Below, piece by piece: positions 49,555 to 57,723 of a stretch of 64,000 nucleotides of DNA (its first letter is position 1; every line of letters starts with the position of its first letter). The position numbers and the translations under genes are program-made. Origin of the DNA: Gemmatimonadota bacterium (GTDB taxonomy: Bacteria > Latescibacterota > UBA2968); assembly GCA_002727195.1 (NCBI GenBank), contig PBWH01000006.1, positions 257,018-321,017 on the forward strand, given 5' to 3'. The notes beneath the pieces are model-generated. The model searched no databases. It saw nothing but the letters and a program-made list of their open reading frames with translations, and was not told the DNA's origin.

Positions 49555-50997
49555 CTACCTTGAGTTTACCTCGGATTCACTGAGATGGAGGTGCCGCTTC
49601 AGGACCTTCCGGGCGTGAAAGCTCTTCAGGTGTCTCAGCCAGTTGGGGCGGGGCGTCCGAGCCGGATCGGTCAGAATGTTGACCGTGTCTCCCCACTTCA
49701 GCGAGGTATCGCGGGCGACATGTTTCCCGTTCACGATGGCGCCTGCGCACTTGAATCCGAGGTCGGTGTGCACGGCGAAAGCGAAGTCGTGTACGGTAGC
49801 GCCTTCAGGGAGAATGATCGGCTCGTCCTTCGGCGTGAACGCGGCGATCTCCCGTACGAAGAGGATGCGCTTCAGGTCCTCCAGCAGGTGATGGGAGGGC
49901 GTGTCGTGGTCGTGCCAGTCGGACAACTCCTCCAGCCATCGGCGACGACGTTCATCCGAACGGGGATCCCCTTTGAGCGCGGCGACTCCGAGTTCGCCGA
50001 CCCTGTGCATCGCCGGGGTCTGTATGTGGATCTCGTATCGATTGCCCCCATCGAGGACGGTCGTGTGCAGGGCCCGGTAGCGGTTCCGCTTTGGCAGCGC
50101 GATGAAGTCCTTGATGCTCTCCATCACAGGGGCGAACTGCCCGTGGATCATGCCGAGGCCCCGGTAGCAGGCGTCCCGGTTGCTGACGATGACTTCGATG
50201 GCGTGGCGGTCGTGGATGTTGGCGAGCGGTACGTTGAGTCGCTCGATCTTCCGAAACATGCTCCACATGCTCTTCGGCTGGATCCGGGTCCTCACCCGAA
50301 TGCCCGCCGCGTGGAGGAGCTGGTTGACCTTGTCCACGAACAGGTGGTAGTGCGGTGAGGGGCCGGTCGCCAGCCGCTGCGTGAGCTCGGCGTGAACCTC
50401 CGGCTCGATACAACTGAGACTCTGGTTCTCGAGCTCACGCTGGGTGCGTCGCATCCCGAGCAGGTGAGCGATCGGGATGTAGACGTCGGCCGTTTCCTGT
50501 GCGATCCGGCGACGTCGGGAAGGGTCGTCGATCCCGTCGATGCTGCGCATGTTGTGCACGCGATCTGCCAGCTTCAGGATCAGGACCCGTGGGTCATCCT
50601 GCGCGGCGGCGAACAGCTTCTGAAGCGTCGCATTCCGGCGAGCTGCGCGGTTCTTGGCCTGAACGCCCTCCGCCTTGGTCACGCCACGGACGAGTCTGGC
50701 CACGGCCGGGCCGAAGGTCGGATCGATGTCTTCGAAGTCCAGGGCCGAGTCCTCGACGGCGTCGTGCAGAAGGGCGGCCGTCATCATCTCGGCATCGCGC
50801 GAGAATCCGAGTTCACTCGCGAGCAATACGGCCACTGCAATCGGATGGATGATGAAGGGCTGGCCTGCATCCCGCCGCTGCCCCTCGTGACTGGCGAAGG
50901 CGATATGATACGCCTGTCCGACGATCGGGTGGGACTCAGGAGGGACACGCGCGAGCAGCTTACGCAGCGGATCCTTGATTTCCTGCACGTCGTTCAA
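49555..50997 (-). CDS. RelA/SpoT-family (p)ppGpp synthetase/hydrolase, short form
   Basis: This protein makes and degrades the stringent-response alarmone ppGpp. The HD hydrolase domain is intact ('HPIAVAVLLASEL', 'LLHDAVEDSALD', 'KLADRVHNMRSI'). The synthetase domain has 'IQPKSMWSMFRKIER', 'DRHAIEVIVSN' (Glu where Arg is usual), 'DFIALPKRNRYRALHTTV' and 'YEIHIQT' (Gln for the usual Arg). A TGS domain follows ('LPEGATVHDFAFAVHTDLG'). It ends at 480 residues, without the helical and ACT domains of long RSH proteins (about 700-750). Its ATG overlaps the stop of the DinG-like helicase (ATGA), so the two are co-translated. Reduced synthetase activity is possible. Confidence 0.9.
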   Translation of the reverse strand: MNDVQEIKDPLRKLLARVPPESHPIVGQAYHIAFASHEGQRRDAGQPFIIHPIAVAVLLASELGFSRDAEMMTAALLHDAVEDSALDFEDIDPTFGPAVARLVRGVTKAEGVQAKNRAARRNATLQKLFAAAQDDPRVLILKLADRVHNMRSIDGIDDPSRRRRIAQETADVYIPIAHLLGMRRTQRELENQSLSCIEPEVHAELTQRLATGPSPHYHLFVDKVNQLLHAAGIRVRTRIQPKSMWSMFRKIERLNVPLANIHDRHAIEVIVSNRDACYRGLGMIHGQFAPVMESIKDFIALPKRNRYRALHTTVLDGGNRYEIHIQTPAMHRVGELGVAALKGDPRSDERRRRWLEELSDWHDHDTPSHHLLEDLKRILFVREIAAFTPKDEPIILPEGATVHDFAFAVHTDLGFKCAGAIVNGKHVARDTSLKWGDTVNILTDPARTPRPNWLRHLKSFHARKVLKRHLHLSESEVNSR

Positions 50998-53924
50998 TCT
51001 GCTGCCTCAGAGGCCTGCGCGATCGATTCTGTCTCGGCGAACCACTGTCGGATCGTCTGTGTCATCTCTTCGCGGGAGGTGAACGTTCTGGCCGGAGCCG
51101 GAAGGGACTCCAGGAACGCCTTGCCATACTTGGTGGAGGTGACCCGGTTATCCATGACGATCACGACACCTCGATCCGTCGCATTGCGGATCAGCCGCCC
51201 AAAGCCCTGACGGAACTTGAGGATCGCCTCGGGTACCGAATAATGTATGAAGGGATCCTTGCCCTGCTTCTGGAGCTCCTCCATCTGAGCCTCCACCAGC
51301 GGGTCGGTCGGTACGGCGAAAGGCAATCGAACGATGCCCAGGATCTCGAGCGCGTCTCCCGGCAGGTCCACGCCTTCCCAGAAACTGTCCGTACCCAGCA
51401 GCACCGAAGAACGGTTCTCCTTGAACCGCTCGGTGATATGCTGGCGCGAGCCGTCCTTGCCCTGGCCCAGCAACAGCGTGTCCCGTGAGGAGAGATCCAG
51501 CTTCAAGGCGCCATACGTCTTGTTCAACATACTATACGACGTATACAGGATGAGTGTCCCGCGATTGACGTCCACGGCGAGCTCACGAACCACCCCGTCG
51601 ACCGCGTCCTGGAACCGATCGTCCTTGGGGGAGGGCATGAATCCGGCCGTGCAGACCAGCGCCTGTCTGTCGTAGTCGAAGGGTGACCCCAGGCAGAGAC
51701 TCGTGACCCGGTCCTCGTCCGCGCCTTCGAGCCCCATCCGTCTGAGGAAGTAGATCAGGCGTCCCCGTATGCCCAGGGTGGCGGAGGTGAAGACGATTGT
51801 GTGCATCCGGCTGTAGAGCGCCTCGTCCAGTTGCTCGGCGACCCGGAGGGGGGCCGAGAACAGCCTCGTGTCCGAGCTTTCCTCGCGGCCGGGGAGTTCC
51901 ATCCAGTAAACCCAGCCTTCGTAGTCAGGATCAGTCAGGTCCCCGATGTCGTCCAGCAACTCTGAGCAGTCCGTGATCCGCGCATCGAGCTCGTTCTTGA
52001 TGTCGTCCTGGTTCGGGAAGGCATCGTCTTTCAGGTCCTTCATCCAGTTCGACAGCTTGTGCAGTTCGAGGCCCGCTTTCTGGGTCGCGTCGGAGAACTC
52101 GCCGAGCGACTCCATCACGTTGGCGAAGGGGTCGTCGTCCGCCTTGTATCGGAGCTTTTCCGTGTATCGTGCGCGACTGTTCCCGCTTTGCTCCCGCGCG
52201 CTTTGCGTGAGGTCCTGGAAGAAGGCCTGGGCGTTCATCCACAGGTCCTCGATCGCCGCTTCTGCGCCTCCAATCCCGACCTCGAACCCCTTGACCTCCG
52301 CATCCTTGAGTTCGCCGAGGTTCATCCAGTGTTTGAGCGCGGGCAGCGTACCCGTGTTGGTCAGTCCCGGACTGCGCAGGGTGTCACACAGGTTCTTGAC
52401 GCGCCAGATGTTGAGCTCACGCCCCAGGTAACTCGATGCGACCCGCTCGACGTTGTGGGCCTCGTCGACGATCAGGTGATCGTATTCGCCGAGGATGCCG
52501 TTCTCCGTCGAAAGGTCGGAGAATAGGAGCGAATGGTTGACCACGACGACGTGGGCCTTGAGGGCACGACGACGAACGTTATTCGCGTAGCAGCGTCCGT
52601 TGGTTTTGCATTTTTGCGAACGGCAGAATCCGCTGTCGCTGCAGACCTTCGCCCACAAGCTTCCGGCCCGAGCGGGATCGAACCCGCCGTGTTCGGCAAT
52701 GTCTCCCGACCTGGTCTGTGTCGACCAGACCACGAGCGGCAGGGCGGCGATCCGTTCATCGATCGAGAGGGCTGCGTCCAGGTTCGCCATCGCCGACGAC
52801 CAGCGGTTGAGGCAGATGTAGTTTCCGCGCCCCTTCAGCAGCTCGAACCGGAACGTCTCATCCAAAGTTTGCGCCATCTGGGGCAGGTCCTTGGCGAACA
52901 GCTGTTCCTGCAGGTTCTTCGTGTTGGTCGAGACGACGACACGGGCCTGGTTCTGAGCGGCATACAGGATAGCGGGAGCGAGGTAGCCCAGTGATTTGCC
53001 GACGCCCGTTCCTGCTTCTACTGCAAGGATCTGGCCCTTGTTGAAGGCGTCGCCTACAGCGCGGGCCATCTCGACCTGCTGCTCACGATGCTCGTAGGCC
53101 GAGTTCCGCTGAGCGATCTTGCCGTCCGGCGCGAATATCCCCTCCACCTCATTCAGGTCGATCTCTTTGTAGGTCGGTTCAGGAGCGGAGACGCCATCGT
53201 CCTTCTCACGCTTGAACAGGTCCTCGCCAGCAGGCGCGACGAGCGACGAGCTCATCGGCGCATCCTGGCTGGCCGCTTCGTTACCGATCGCGACGAGGAC
53301 GGGGAGCAGGTCCGATCCCGTACCGGTAAGCAACCGAAGCATCTGCTGTTTGGTGGTGAGGGGAAGGGCCCGAAGCTTCTGAACGAGGCCGAGAAAGATG
53401 CCGGCCAGCTCTTCAGCTTCCCGCAACGATTTGTCTTCTGAGGATGACTCGACTTCGAAGTAGGCGGCGAGGGTGTCCGGGCGATGATCGGCGACTTCGG
53501 GGAGCAGGGCTCTTGCCAGGTCCCGGAGCCCGACCATGTTGTCGTCGACCGGGATCGTGGACTGCGCGCCGAGAAAGCGCGCCTCGAAACTGCCCGCGTA
53601 GGCGACGATCGGCAGGACGCCGATGAACGACCGGAGCTGGCCGGCGGCGTTGCCCCATCTCGGAGCGTCGGACAGGTCTGATTTGGATACGCCGATCAGA
53701 CGGGAGATCTCTTCGGGCACGTCACCGACCGGACGCACGTAGGTGTGCAGTCGCTCCTCGATTTGCCCATCGACCACTCGGACGGCGCCGATTTCGAGGA
53801 TTTCGCTCGTGCGAAGGTTGAGGCCGGTCGTCTCGATGTCGAGCGTGACGAATGTATCCAGGATGCTCAAGCTGTGCGCTCGTCTGGTGGCTTCGTTGAC
53901 AAGGAATGGGCGGGCTTCTATCAT
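50994..53924 (-). CDS. dinG: DnaQ-exonuclease/DinG-helicase fusion protein
   Basis: A 976-residue protein combining two activities. The N-terminal 3'-5' exonuclease of the DEDDh type has 'FVTLDIETTGLNLRTSEIL' (about 27-45) and 'GVLPIVAYAGSFEARFLG'. The superfamily 2 helicase follows: Walker A 'AVEAGTGVGKSLGYLAP' (about 310), a likely iron-sulfur cysteine cluster ('VCSDSGFCRSQKCKTNGRC', about 430-450), 'IVDEAHNVERV', 'FTSATLG' and motif VI 'FRQGFGRLIRNATDRGVV'. The domain order and length match the Firmicutes-type DinG and are longer than E. coli DinG, which lacks the nuclease. It heads an operon with the RelA/SpoT gene; a promoter lies at 53951-53979. Confidence 0.93.
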   Translation of the reverse strand: MIEARPFLVNEATRRAHSLSILDTFVTLDIETTGLNLRTSEILEIGAVRVVDGQIEERLHTYVRPVGDVPEEISRLIGVSKSDLSDAPRWGNAAGQLRSFIGVLPIVAYAGSFEARFLGAQSTIPVDDNMVGLRDLARALLPEVADHRPDTLAAYFEVESSSEDKSLREAEELAGIFLGLVQKLRALPLTTKQQMLRLLTGTGSDLLPVLVAIGNEAASQDAPMSSSLVAPAGEDLFKREKDDGVSAPEPTYKEIDLNEVEGIFAPDGKIAQRNSAYEHREQQVEMARAVGDAFNKGQILAVEAGTGVGKSLGYLAPAILYAAQNQARVVVSTNTKNLQEQLFAKDLPQMAQTLDETFRFELLKGRGNYICLNRWSSAMANLDAALSIDERIAALPLVVWSTQTRSGDIAEHGGFDPARAGSLWAKVCSDSGFCRSQKCKTNGRCYANNVRRRALKAHVVVVNHSLLFSDLSTENGILGEYDHLIVDEAHNVERVASSYLGRELNIWRVKNLCDTLRSPGLTNTGTLPALKHWMNLGELKDAEVKGFEVGIGGAEAAIEDLWMNAQAFFQDLTQSAREQSGNSRARYTEKLRYKADDDPFANVMESLGEFSDATQKAGLELHKLSNWMKDLKDDAFPNQDDIKNELDARITDCSELLDDIGDLTDPDYEGWVYWMELPGREESSDTRLFSAPLRVAEQLDEALYSRMHTIVFTSATLGIRGRLIYFLRRMGLEGADEDRVTSLCLGSPFDYDRQALVCTAGFMPSPKDDRFQDAVDGVVRELAVDVNRGTLILYTSYSMLNKTYGALKLDLSSRDTLLLGQGKDGSRQHITERFKENRSSVLLGTDSFWEGVDLPGDALEILGIVRLPFAVPTDPLVEAQMEELQKQGKDPFIHYSVPEAILKFRQGFGRLIRNATDRGVVIVMDNRVTSTKYGKAFLESLPAPARTFTSREEMTQTIRQWFAETESIAQASEAAD

Positions 53925-53950
53925 AGCCCACCTGAGCGGGGGGTGATCAA

Positions 53951-53979
53951 ATAATACGCACCGCTCCTGGGCTTTTCAA
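53951..53979 (-). promoter_or_regulatory. Candidate sigma70 promoter of the dinG-relA operon
   Basis: On the minus strand TTGAAA (53974-53979), 17 bases, then TATTAT (53951-53956), 27 bases before the dinG ATG. The boxes are close to consensus and the spacing is ideal. No LexA-type site was seen. Confidence 0.55.
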
Positions 53980-54038
53980 GCCGACCCCAGCCAGTATCGT
54001 CCTGTTTTTGACCACTTTATGCTATCCGAGGATCATTG

Positions 54039-55055
54039 ATGAAAGCCTGCGCCTACACCGACCTGGAAACGGTTGAGATTCTGGAACTCCCGCAGCCGGA
54101 ACGCGCTGACGACGAGGTGCTGATCAAGGTGTCTCGAGCGGGCATTTGTGGAACTGATCTCCACATCTTCATGGGTCACATGGATCAGCGAGTGACGAAG
54201 CCGATCGTGATGGGGCACGAGATGTGCGGAGAGATCGTGGATGCGCCCGATGGCGCAGATTTCGGGGTGGGTGATCGCGTTGTCGTCGAGCCGACCGTCT
54301 TCTGCGGACGGTGCGCGGCTTGCCAACGCGGGAATGCGCACATCTGTCAGAACCTGAACTTCCTCGGGATCGACAGTCCCGGCGCCTTTCAGGCCTACTG
54401 GAACGTGCCTCTCGACCGGCTACATCGGATTCCGCCGGAGCTCAACGACGATGCGGCCGCGATGATCGAGCCGCTGGCTGTCGCCGTACACGATGTGCGC
54501 CGCGCCCAGGTCGAACTGGGTGACCAGGCGGTCGTGATCGGTGGTGGGCCGATCGGGTTGCTCGTGGCCCACGCTGCCCGTCTGGATGGCGCCGAAGTCG
54601 TGATCTCCGAGGTGAATCCGTTCCGGCTCAATGTCGCTGAGTCGTGCGGCTTCAAGACGGTCGACCCGACGAGGGACGACCTGGTTGGCTACGTGGACGA
54701 CTGGACGAACGGTGCGGGATGCGATCTCGTGTTCGAGGTCAGCGGCTCCGCCCCCGGCGCGAAAGTGATGACAGAGCTCCTTCGCGTACGAGGTAAGATT
54801 GCTCTGGTCGGTGTCCACGCATCGCCACCTGAAGTGGACCTGCACCGCTTCTTCTGGCGCGAACTCGAGCTGATCGGCTGCCGCGTCTACGAATCCGTCG
54901 ACTTCGAACGCGCGATCCGAATCGCCGCGGCCGGCGAAATCGACCTCGAAGCGCTGATCAGCAAAGTCGTCCCCTATGAAGAAGCGTATTGGGGGTTCGA
55001 GCAGATGAGAGACGGTGGGGATATCGTCAAGGTGTTGATCGACTGCCAATCGTAG
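54039..55055 (+). CDS. Zinc-dependent medium-chain alcohol/polyol dehydrogenase
   Basis: A 338-residue NAD(P)-dependent dehydrogenase of the sorbitol/threonine dehydrogenase group. The catalytic zinc site is 'GICGTDLHIFMGH' (Cys) and 'MGHEMCGEIV' (His-Glu); the structural zinc is held by four cysteines in 'CGRCAACQRGNAHIC'. The nucleotide fold is 'AVVIGGGPIGLLVAHAARL' (about 168-186). It probably oxidises a sugar alcohol or sugar-derived secondary alcohol. ATG 54039 is preferred over the TTG one codon upstream. It is followed by a strong inverted repeat, so it may be transcribed alone, diverging from dinG. Confidence 0.9.
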   Translation: MKACAYTDLETVEILELPQPERADDEVLIKVSRAGICGTDLHIFMGHMDQRVTKPIVMGHEMCGEIVDAPDGADFGVGDRVVVEPTVFCGRCAACQRGNAHICQNLNFLGIDSPGAFQAYWNVPLDRLHRIPPELNDDAAAMIEPLAVAVHDVRRAQVELGDQAVVIGGGPIGLLVAHAARLDGAEVVISEVNPFRLNVAESCGFKTVDPTRDDLVGYVDDWTNGAGCDLVFEVSGSAPGAKVMTELLRVRGKIALVGVHASPPEVDLHRFFWRELELIGCRVYESVDFERAIRIAAAGEIDLEALISKVVPYEEAYWGFEQMRDGGDIVKVLIDCQS

Positions 55056-55083
55056 GGACAAGAGCGTTCCAAAAAGGCGGAAA

Positions 55084-55131
55084 GCGTTCCAGGTTCCAGG
55101 CTAAACCTGATTCTCTTGGAACCTGGAACGC
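55084..55131 (+). terminator. Large inverted repeat, probable terminator
   Basis: A perfect 15-bp stem (55084-55098 with 55117-55131) around an 18-base loop begins 29 bases after the dehydrogenase stop and is followed by CTTTG. Each arm contains two tandem copies of the 7-mer GTTCCAG, which links it to the window's period-7 arrays. Confidence 0.6.
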
Positions 55132-55176
55132 CTTTGCATCTTTGGATTGCCTTTCCAATAGAATAACGGAGATGCA

Positions 55177-56535
55177 GTGACCGATAGACCGAACATCCTA
55201 GTCCTCCTATGTGATCAGCTACGCCGTCAAGCCCTGGGCTGTTACGGCGACGCTGACGCCCGTACGCCCAATCTGGACGCGTTCGCGCAACGGGGGGTGC
55301 GATTCGCGAATGCCTGCTCGACGTATCCGATCTGTGTGCCCTTTAGATTCACGTTGATGACCGGGGAGTACGCTCACTCACGCACGATCCCCGGGATCGA
55401 GTGGTCGATGTCGCCGGCCGAGCGGACCATGGCGGACGAGTTCAACGAGGCTGGATACGACACCGTCTACATCGGGAAGTGGCATCTTGATGGCGGGCAC
55501 GGACGCCTGGGGTCGGCGGTGCAGGTCAATCGAACGCGTGTTCCCCGTACGCGACAGGGGAGGTGGCAGAAGTGGTACGGGTTCGAGCTGCGGAACGGGC
55601 CGTTCGATACCTGCTATTTCGAGGACGATGATCCCAATCCTGTCGTCATCGACGGTTACCAGACGGATGGGCTGTTCGATTTAGGAATGAGTCACCTGAA
55701 GGCGCGCTCCAGCGAGGACCCTTTCTGTATGGTGATTTCCGTGGAGCCGCCGCATCCACCGTGGGAAGCGCCAGAGGATCTGACGGAGGAGTGGTTGGGG
55801 CGAGAGCTAACCTTGCCGCCGAATTATGAAGGTGACTTTCTCAGGGAACGGCAGATTTACTACGCAATGGTGGAGAATCTGGATCAGAACGTCGGCAAGA
55901 TGATGCAGTTTCTCGACGACGAAGGATTGGCCGAGAACACGGTCGTTGTGTTTCTGTCCGATCACGGGGAACTGAGCGGCGCCCACGGCCTTCGGTCCAA
56001 GCAGTATCCGTATGAGGAATCTGTCGGCATTCCCTTGATGGTGATCGACCCGCGGCATCCGGAACGCGCGGGAAGTGTGGTCGACGACCCGACCAGCACG
56101 GAAGATCTTTTTCCCACCATTCTGGGACTGGCCGGGCTGACGGCGAAGAACCCGATGCACGGAGCGGATCTGGCACCCCTCGTCAGCGGGAGTGCTGACA
56201 AACTGGATCGGGATGGCGTGTTGCTCGAGTTCGTGGCTGAGTTGCGGCAGAATCAGCCGTTCTACGAGGAGAATTGGAGAGCAATCCGGACGCGGCGATA
56301 TAAATACACCGTCTCAGGGGACAATATGGGCGGGAAGCCGTGGCAGTTCTTTGACCTCGTCGAAGATCCCTACGAGATGAACAATCTGGTCGAGGATCCA
56401 GAGCACGAGGCTGAGGTGACGCGGCATCACCGGATGCTCGTGGATTGGATGAAGGAGACGGATGATCACTTCATCCTGCTGCCGGCGTTCGATTGTGAAG
56501 GGGTGAACTGTTGGGACGGCATCTCCAGCCAGTAG
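55177..56535 (+). CDS. Sulfatase with variant CxPxR signature
   Basis: A 452-residue sulfatase-fold hydrolase. It starts 'PNILVLLCDQLRRQALGCYG' and has the nucleophile region 'YPICVPFRFTLMTGEYAHS'. Cys, Pro and Arg of the C-x-P-x-R formylglycine signature are kept, but the usual Ser/Ala at the fourth position is Phe. Other landmarks are 'GYDTVYIGKWHLDGGHG', 'FLSDHGELSGAHGL' (metal) and a C-terminal 'WRAIRTRRYKYTV'. There is no signal peptide. Whether the formylglycine-generating enzyme accepts CVPFR is uncertain, although some family members have such variants. GTG 55177 is the only suitable start. It stands before an SDR gene in the catabolic stretch. Confidence 0.88.
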   Translation: MTDRPNILVLLCDQLRRQALGCYGDADARTPNLDAFAQRGVRFANACSTYPICVPFRFTLMTGEYAHSRTIPGIEWSMSPAERTMADEFNEAGYDTVYIGKWHLDGGHGRLGSAVQVNRTRVPRTRQGRWQKWYGFELRNGPFDTCYFEDDDPNPVVIDGYQTDGLFDLGMSHLKARSSEDPFCMVISVEPPHPPWEAPEDLTEEWLGRELTLPPNYEGDFLRERQIYYAMVENLDQNVGKMMQFLDDEGLAENTVVVFLSDHGELSGAHGLRSKQYPYEESVGIPLMVIDPRHPERAGSVVDDPTSTEDLFPTILGLAGLTAKNPMHGADLAPLVSGSADKLDRDGVLLEFVAELRQNQPFYEENWRAIRTRRYKYTVSGDNMGGKPWQFFDLVEDPYEMNNLVEDPEHEAEVTRHHRMLVDWMKETDDHFILLPAFDCEGVNCWDGISSQ

Positions 56536-56555
56536 CCATAAACGAGATGAAAGCG

Positions 56556-56634
56556 GCAACCTGGTCACGCTGAGCGCGAGTCGAAGCGCGGCCAGGTTGC
56601 ATACGACCGACACTTCGACTCGCGCTCAGTGTGA
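56556..56634. repeat. REP-like nested inverted repeats
   Basis: GCAACCTGG (56556-56564) pairs with CCAGGTTGC (56592-56600). The enclosed segment TCACGCTGAGCGCGAGTCGA pairs with the segment at 56611-56634 on the other side, with few mismatches. Two mutually exclusive hairpins are therefore possible. The core TGAGCGCGAGTCGAAG resembles intergenic palindromes found in many bacteria. Confidence 0.65.
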
Positions 56635-56670
56635 CGGTGTATTCGAGTTTGCATCACGGGGAAAGTGACA

Positions 56671-57441
56671 ATGGGAATACTTGATGATTTCAAGCTGGAT
56701 GGGAAGACGGCGCTGGTTACGGGGGCGAGTCAGGGACTTGGGCGAGGGATGGCTGAGGGGCTTGCGGAGGCCGGGGCGGATGTGATTGTCGTCTCGAGAT
56801 CCGCGGAGAGACTCGAGGGCGTCAGAGATACGGTTCGTGGGTTGGGGAGGACGTGTGAGGCGATTCCCGCGGACATCGGGGATACGTCGCAGATTCCGGG
56901 GATGATCGAGTCAGCGATAGCTGTTACGGGTCGGATCGACATCCTGGTGAACAACGCGGGGACGGGATTCCGTGCCCCGCCGGAGGACTTCCCGGAAGAG
57001 GAATGGCGGCGGGTGATGGACCTGAACATCAACGCCGTGTGGCATTGCAGCCAGCAGGCCGGCAAGATCATGATCGCGCAGGGAGATGGTGGGAAGATCG
57101 TCAATACGGCGTCGCTCCTGAGTTTCCAGGGCGGTATTCTCGTTCCGCCTTATGCGGCCAGCAAGGGAGCCGTGATGCAGTTGACGAAATCGCTCGCGAA
57201 TGACTGGGCGAAGTATGACATCCAGGTCAATGCGATCGCTCCTGGGTACTTCGATACGGATCTGACTCAGGCGATCCAGGATGATGAGGTTCGCTCGCGG
57301 CAGATCATCGAGCGCATACCGGCTGATCGGTGGGGAAAGCCGGCCGACCTCAAGGGCGCTGTCGTCTACTTGGCATCTGCTGCGTCGGATTACGTAACCG
57401 GGCATATCCTGACGGTCGATGGCGGGTGGATGAGCAGGTAG
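56671..57441 (+). CDS. SDR-family oxidoreductase
   Basis: A 256-residue classical short-chain dehydrogenase/reductase. The NAD(P) fold is 'ALVTGASQGLGRGMAEGLAE' (about 12-31), then 'ILVNNAGTGF', the catalytic Ser in 'IVNTASLLSFQGG' and Tyr/Lys in 'PYAASKGAVMQ' (YxxxK). The C-terminal 'HILTVDGGW' is typical. It is close to gluconate 5-dehydrogenase and 3-oxoacyl-ACP reductase-like catabolic SDRs; a sugar-acid substrate is inferred from the neighbours. GTG 56665 is possible, but ATG 56671 after GGGGAAAG is better placed. A REP-like repeat precedes it and another follows. Confidence 0.9.
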   Translation: MGILDDFKLDGKTALVTGASQGLGRGMAEGLAEAGADVIVVSRSAERLEGVRDTVRGLGRTCEAIPADIGDTSQIPGMIESAIAVTGRIDILVNNAGTGFRAPPEDFPEEEWRRVMDLNINAVWHCSQQAGKIMIAQGDGGKIVNTASLLSFQGGILVPPYAASKGAVMQLTKSLANDWAKYDIQVNAIAPGYFDTDLTQAIQDDEVRSRQIIERIPADRWGKPADLKGAVVYLASAASDYVTGHILTVDGGWMSR

Positions 57442-57517
57442 GTCCCCCCTGCGACCCTTCCTGCGGAGGGCTGAGAGCAGGGAGCATAGGGCAACATGAG
57501 CATGGTTGGCAGGCTCA

Positions 57518-57666
57518 CCCTCTCCTACGAAGTGGGAGAGGGATTCTTGCGGGCTTGTTGGTTCGCCCGCAAGACGGGTTAGGGCCTGGGTCGAAGCACG
57601 CATAGATTCTGGCCCTCACCGGGTTGTGTCTTTGACCCAACCGTCCTCTCCCGCACGCGGGAGAGG
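57518..57666. repeat. Composite repeat element with three hairpins
   Basis: Between the SDR and GH106-like genes are three perfect hairpins: CCCTCTCC/GGAGAGGG (57518-57525 and 57535-57542), CTTGCGGGC/GCCCGCAAG (57546-57554 and 57565-57573) and CCTCTCCCGC/GCGGGAGAGG (57645-57654 and 57657-57666). The first and third share the CCTCTCC core and flank the unit like ends of a small mobile or REP/BIME element. The 282-base gap holds no gene. Confidence 0.65.
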
Positions 57667-57723
57667 GGAACTTCACTTCTCAAGTCGATACCCATATCCA
57701 CAATTTGCAATGGCTAATACCCT

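Noticed and set aside
53941-54038. LexA box in the dinG upstream region
   Set aside because: No match to known SOS boxes of either the E. coli or Bacillus type was seen.
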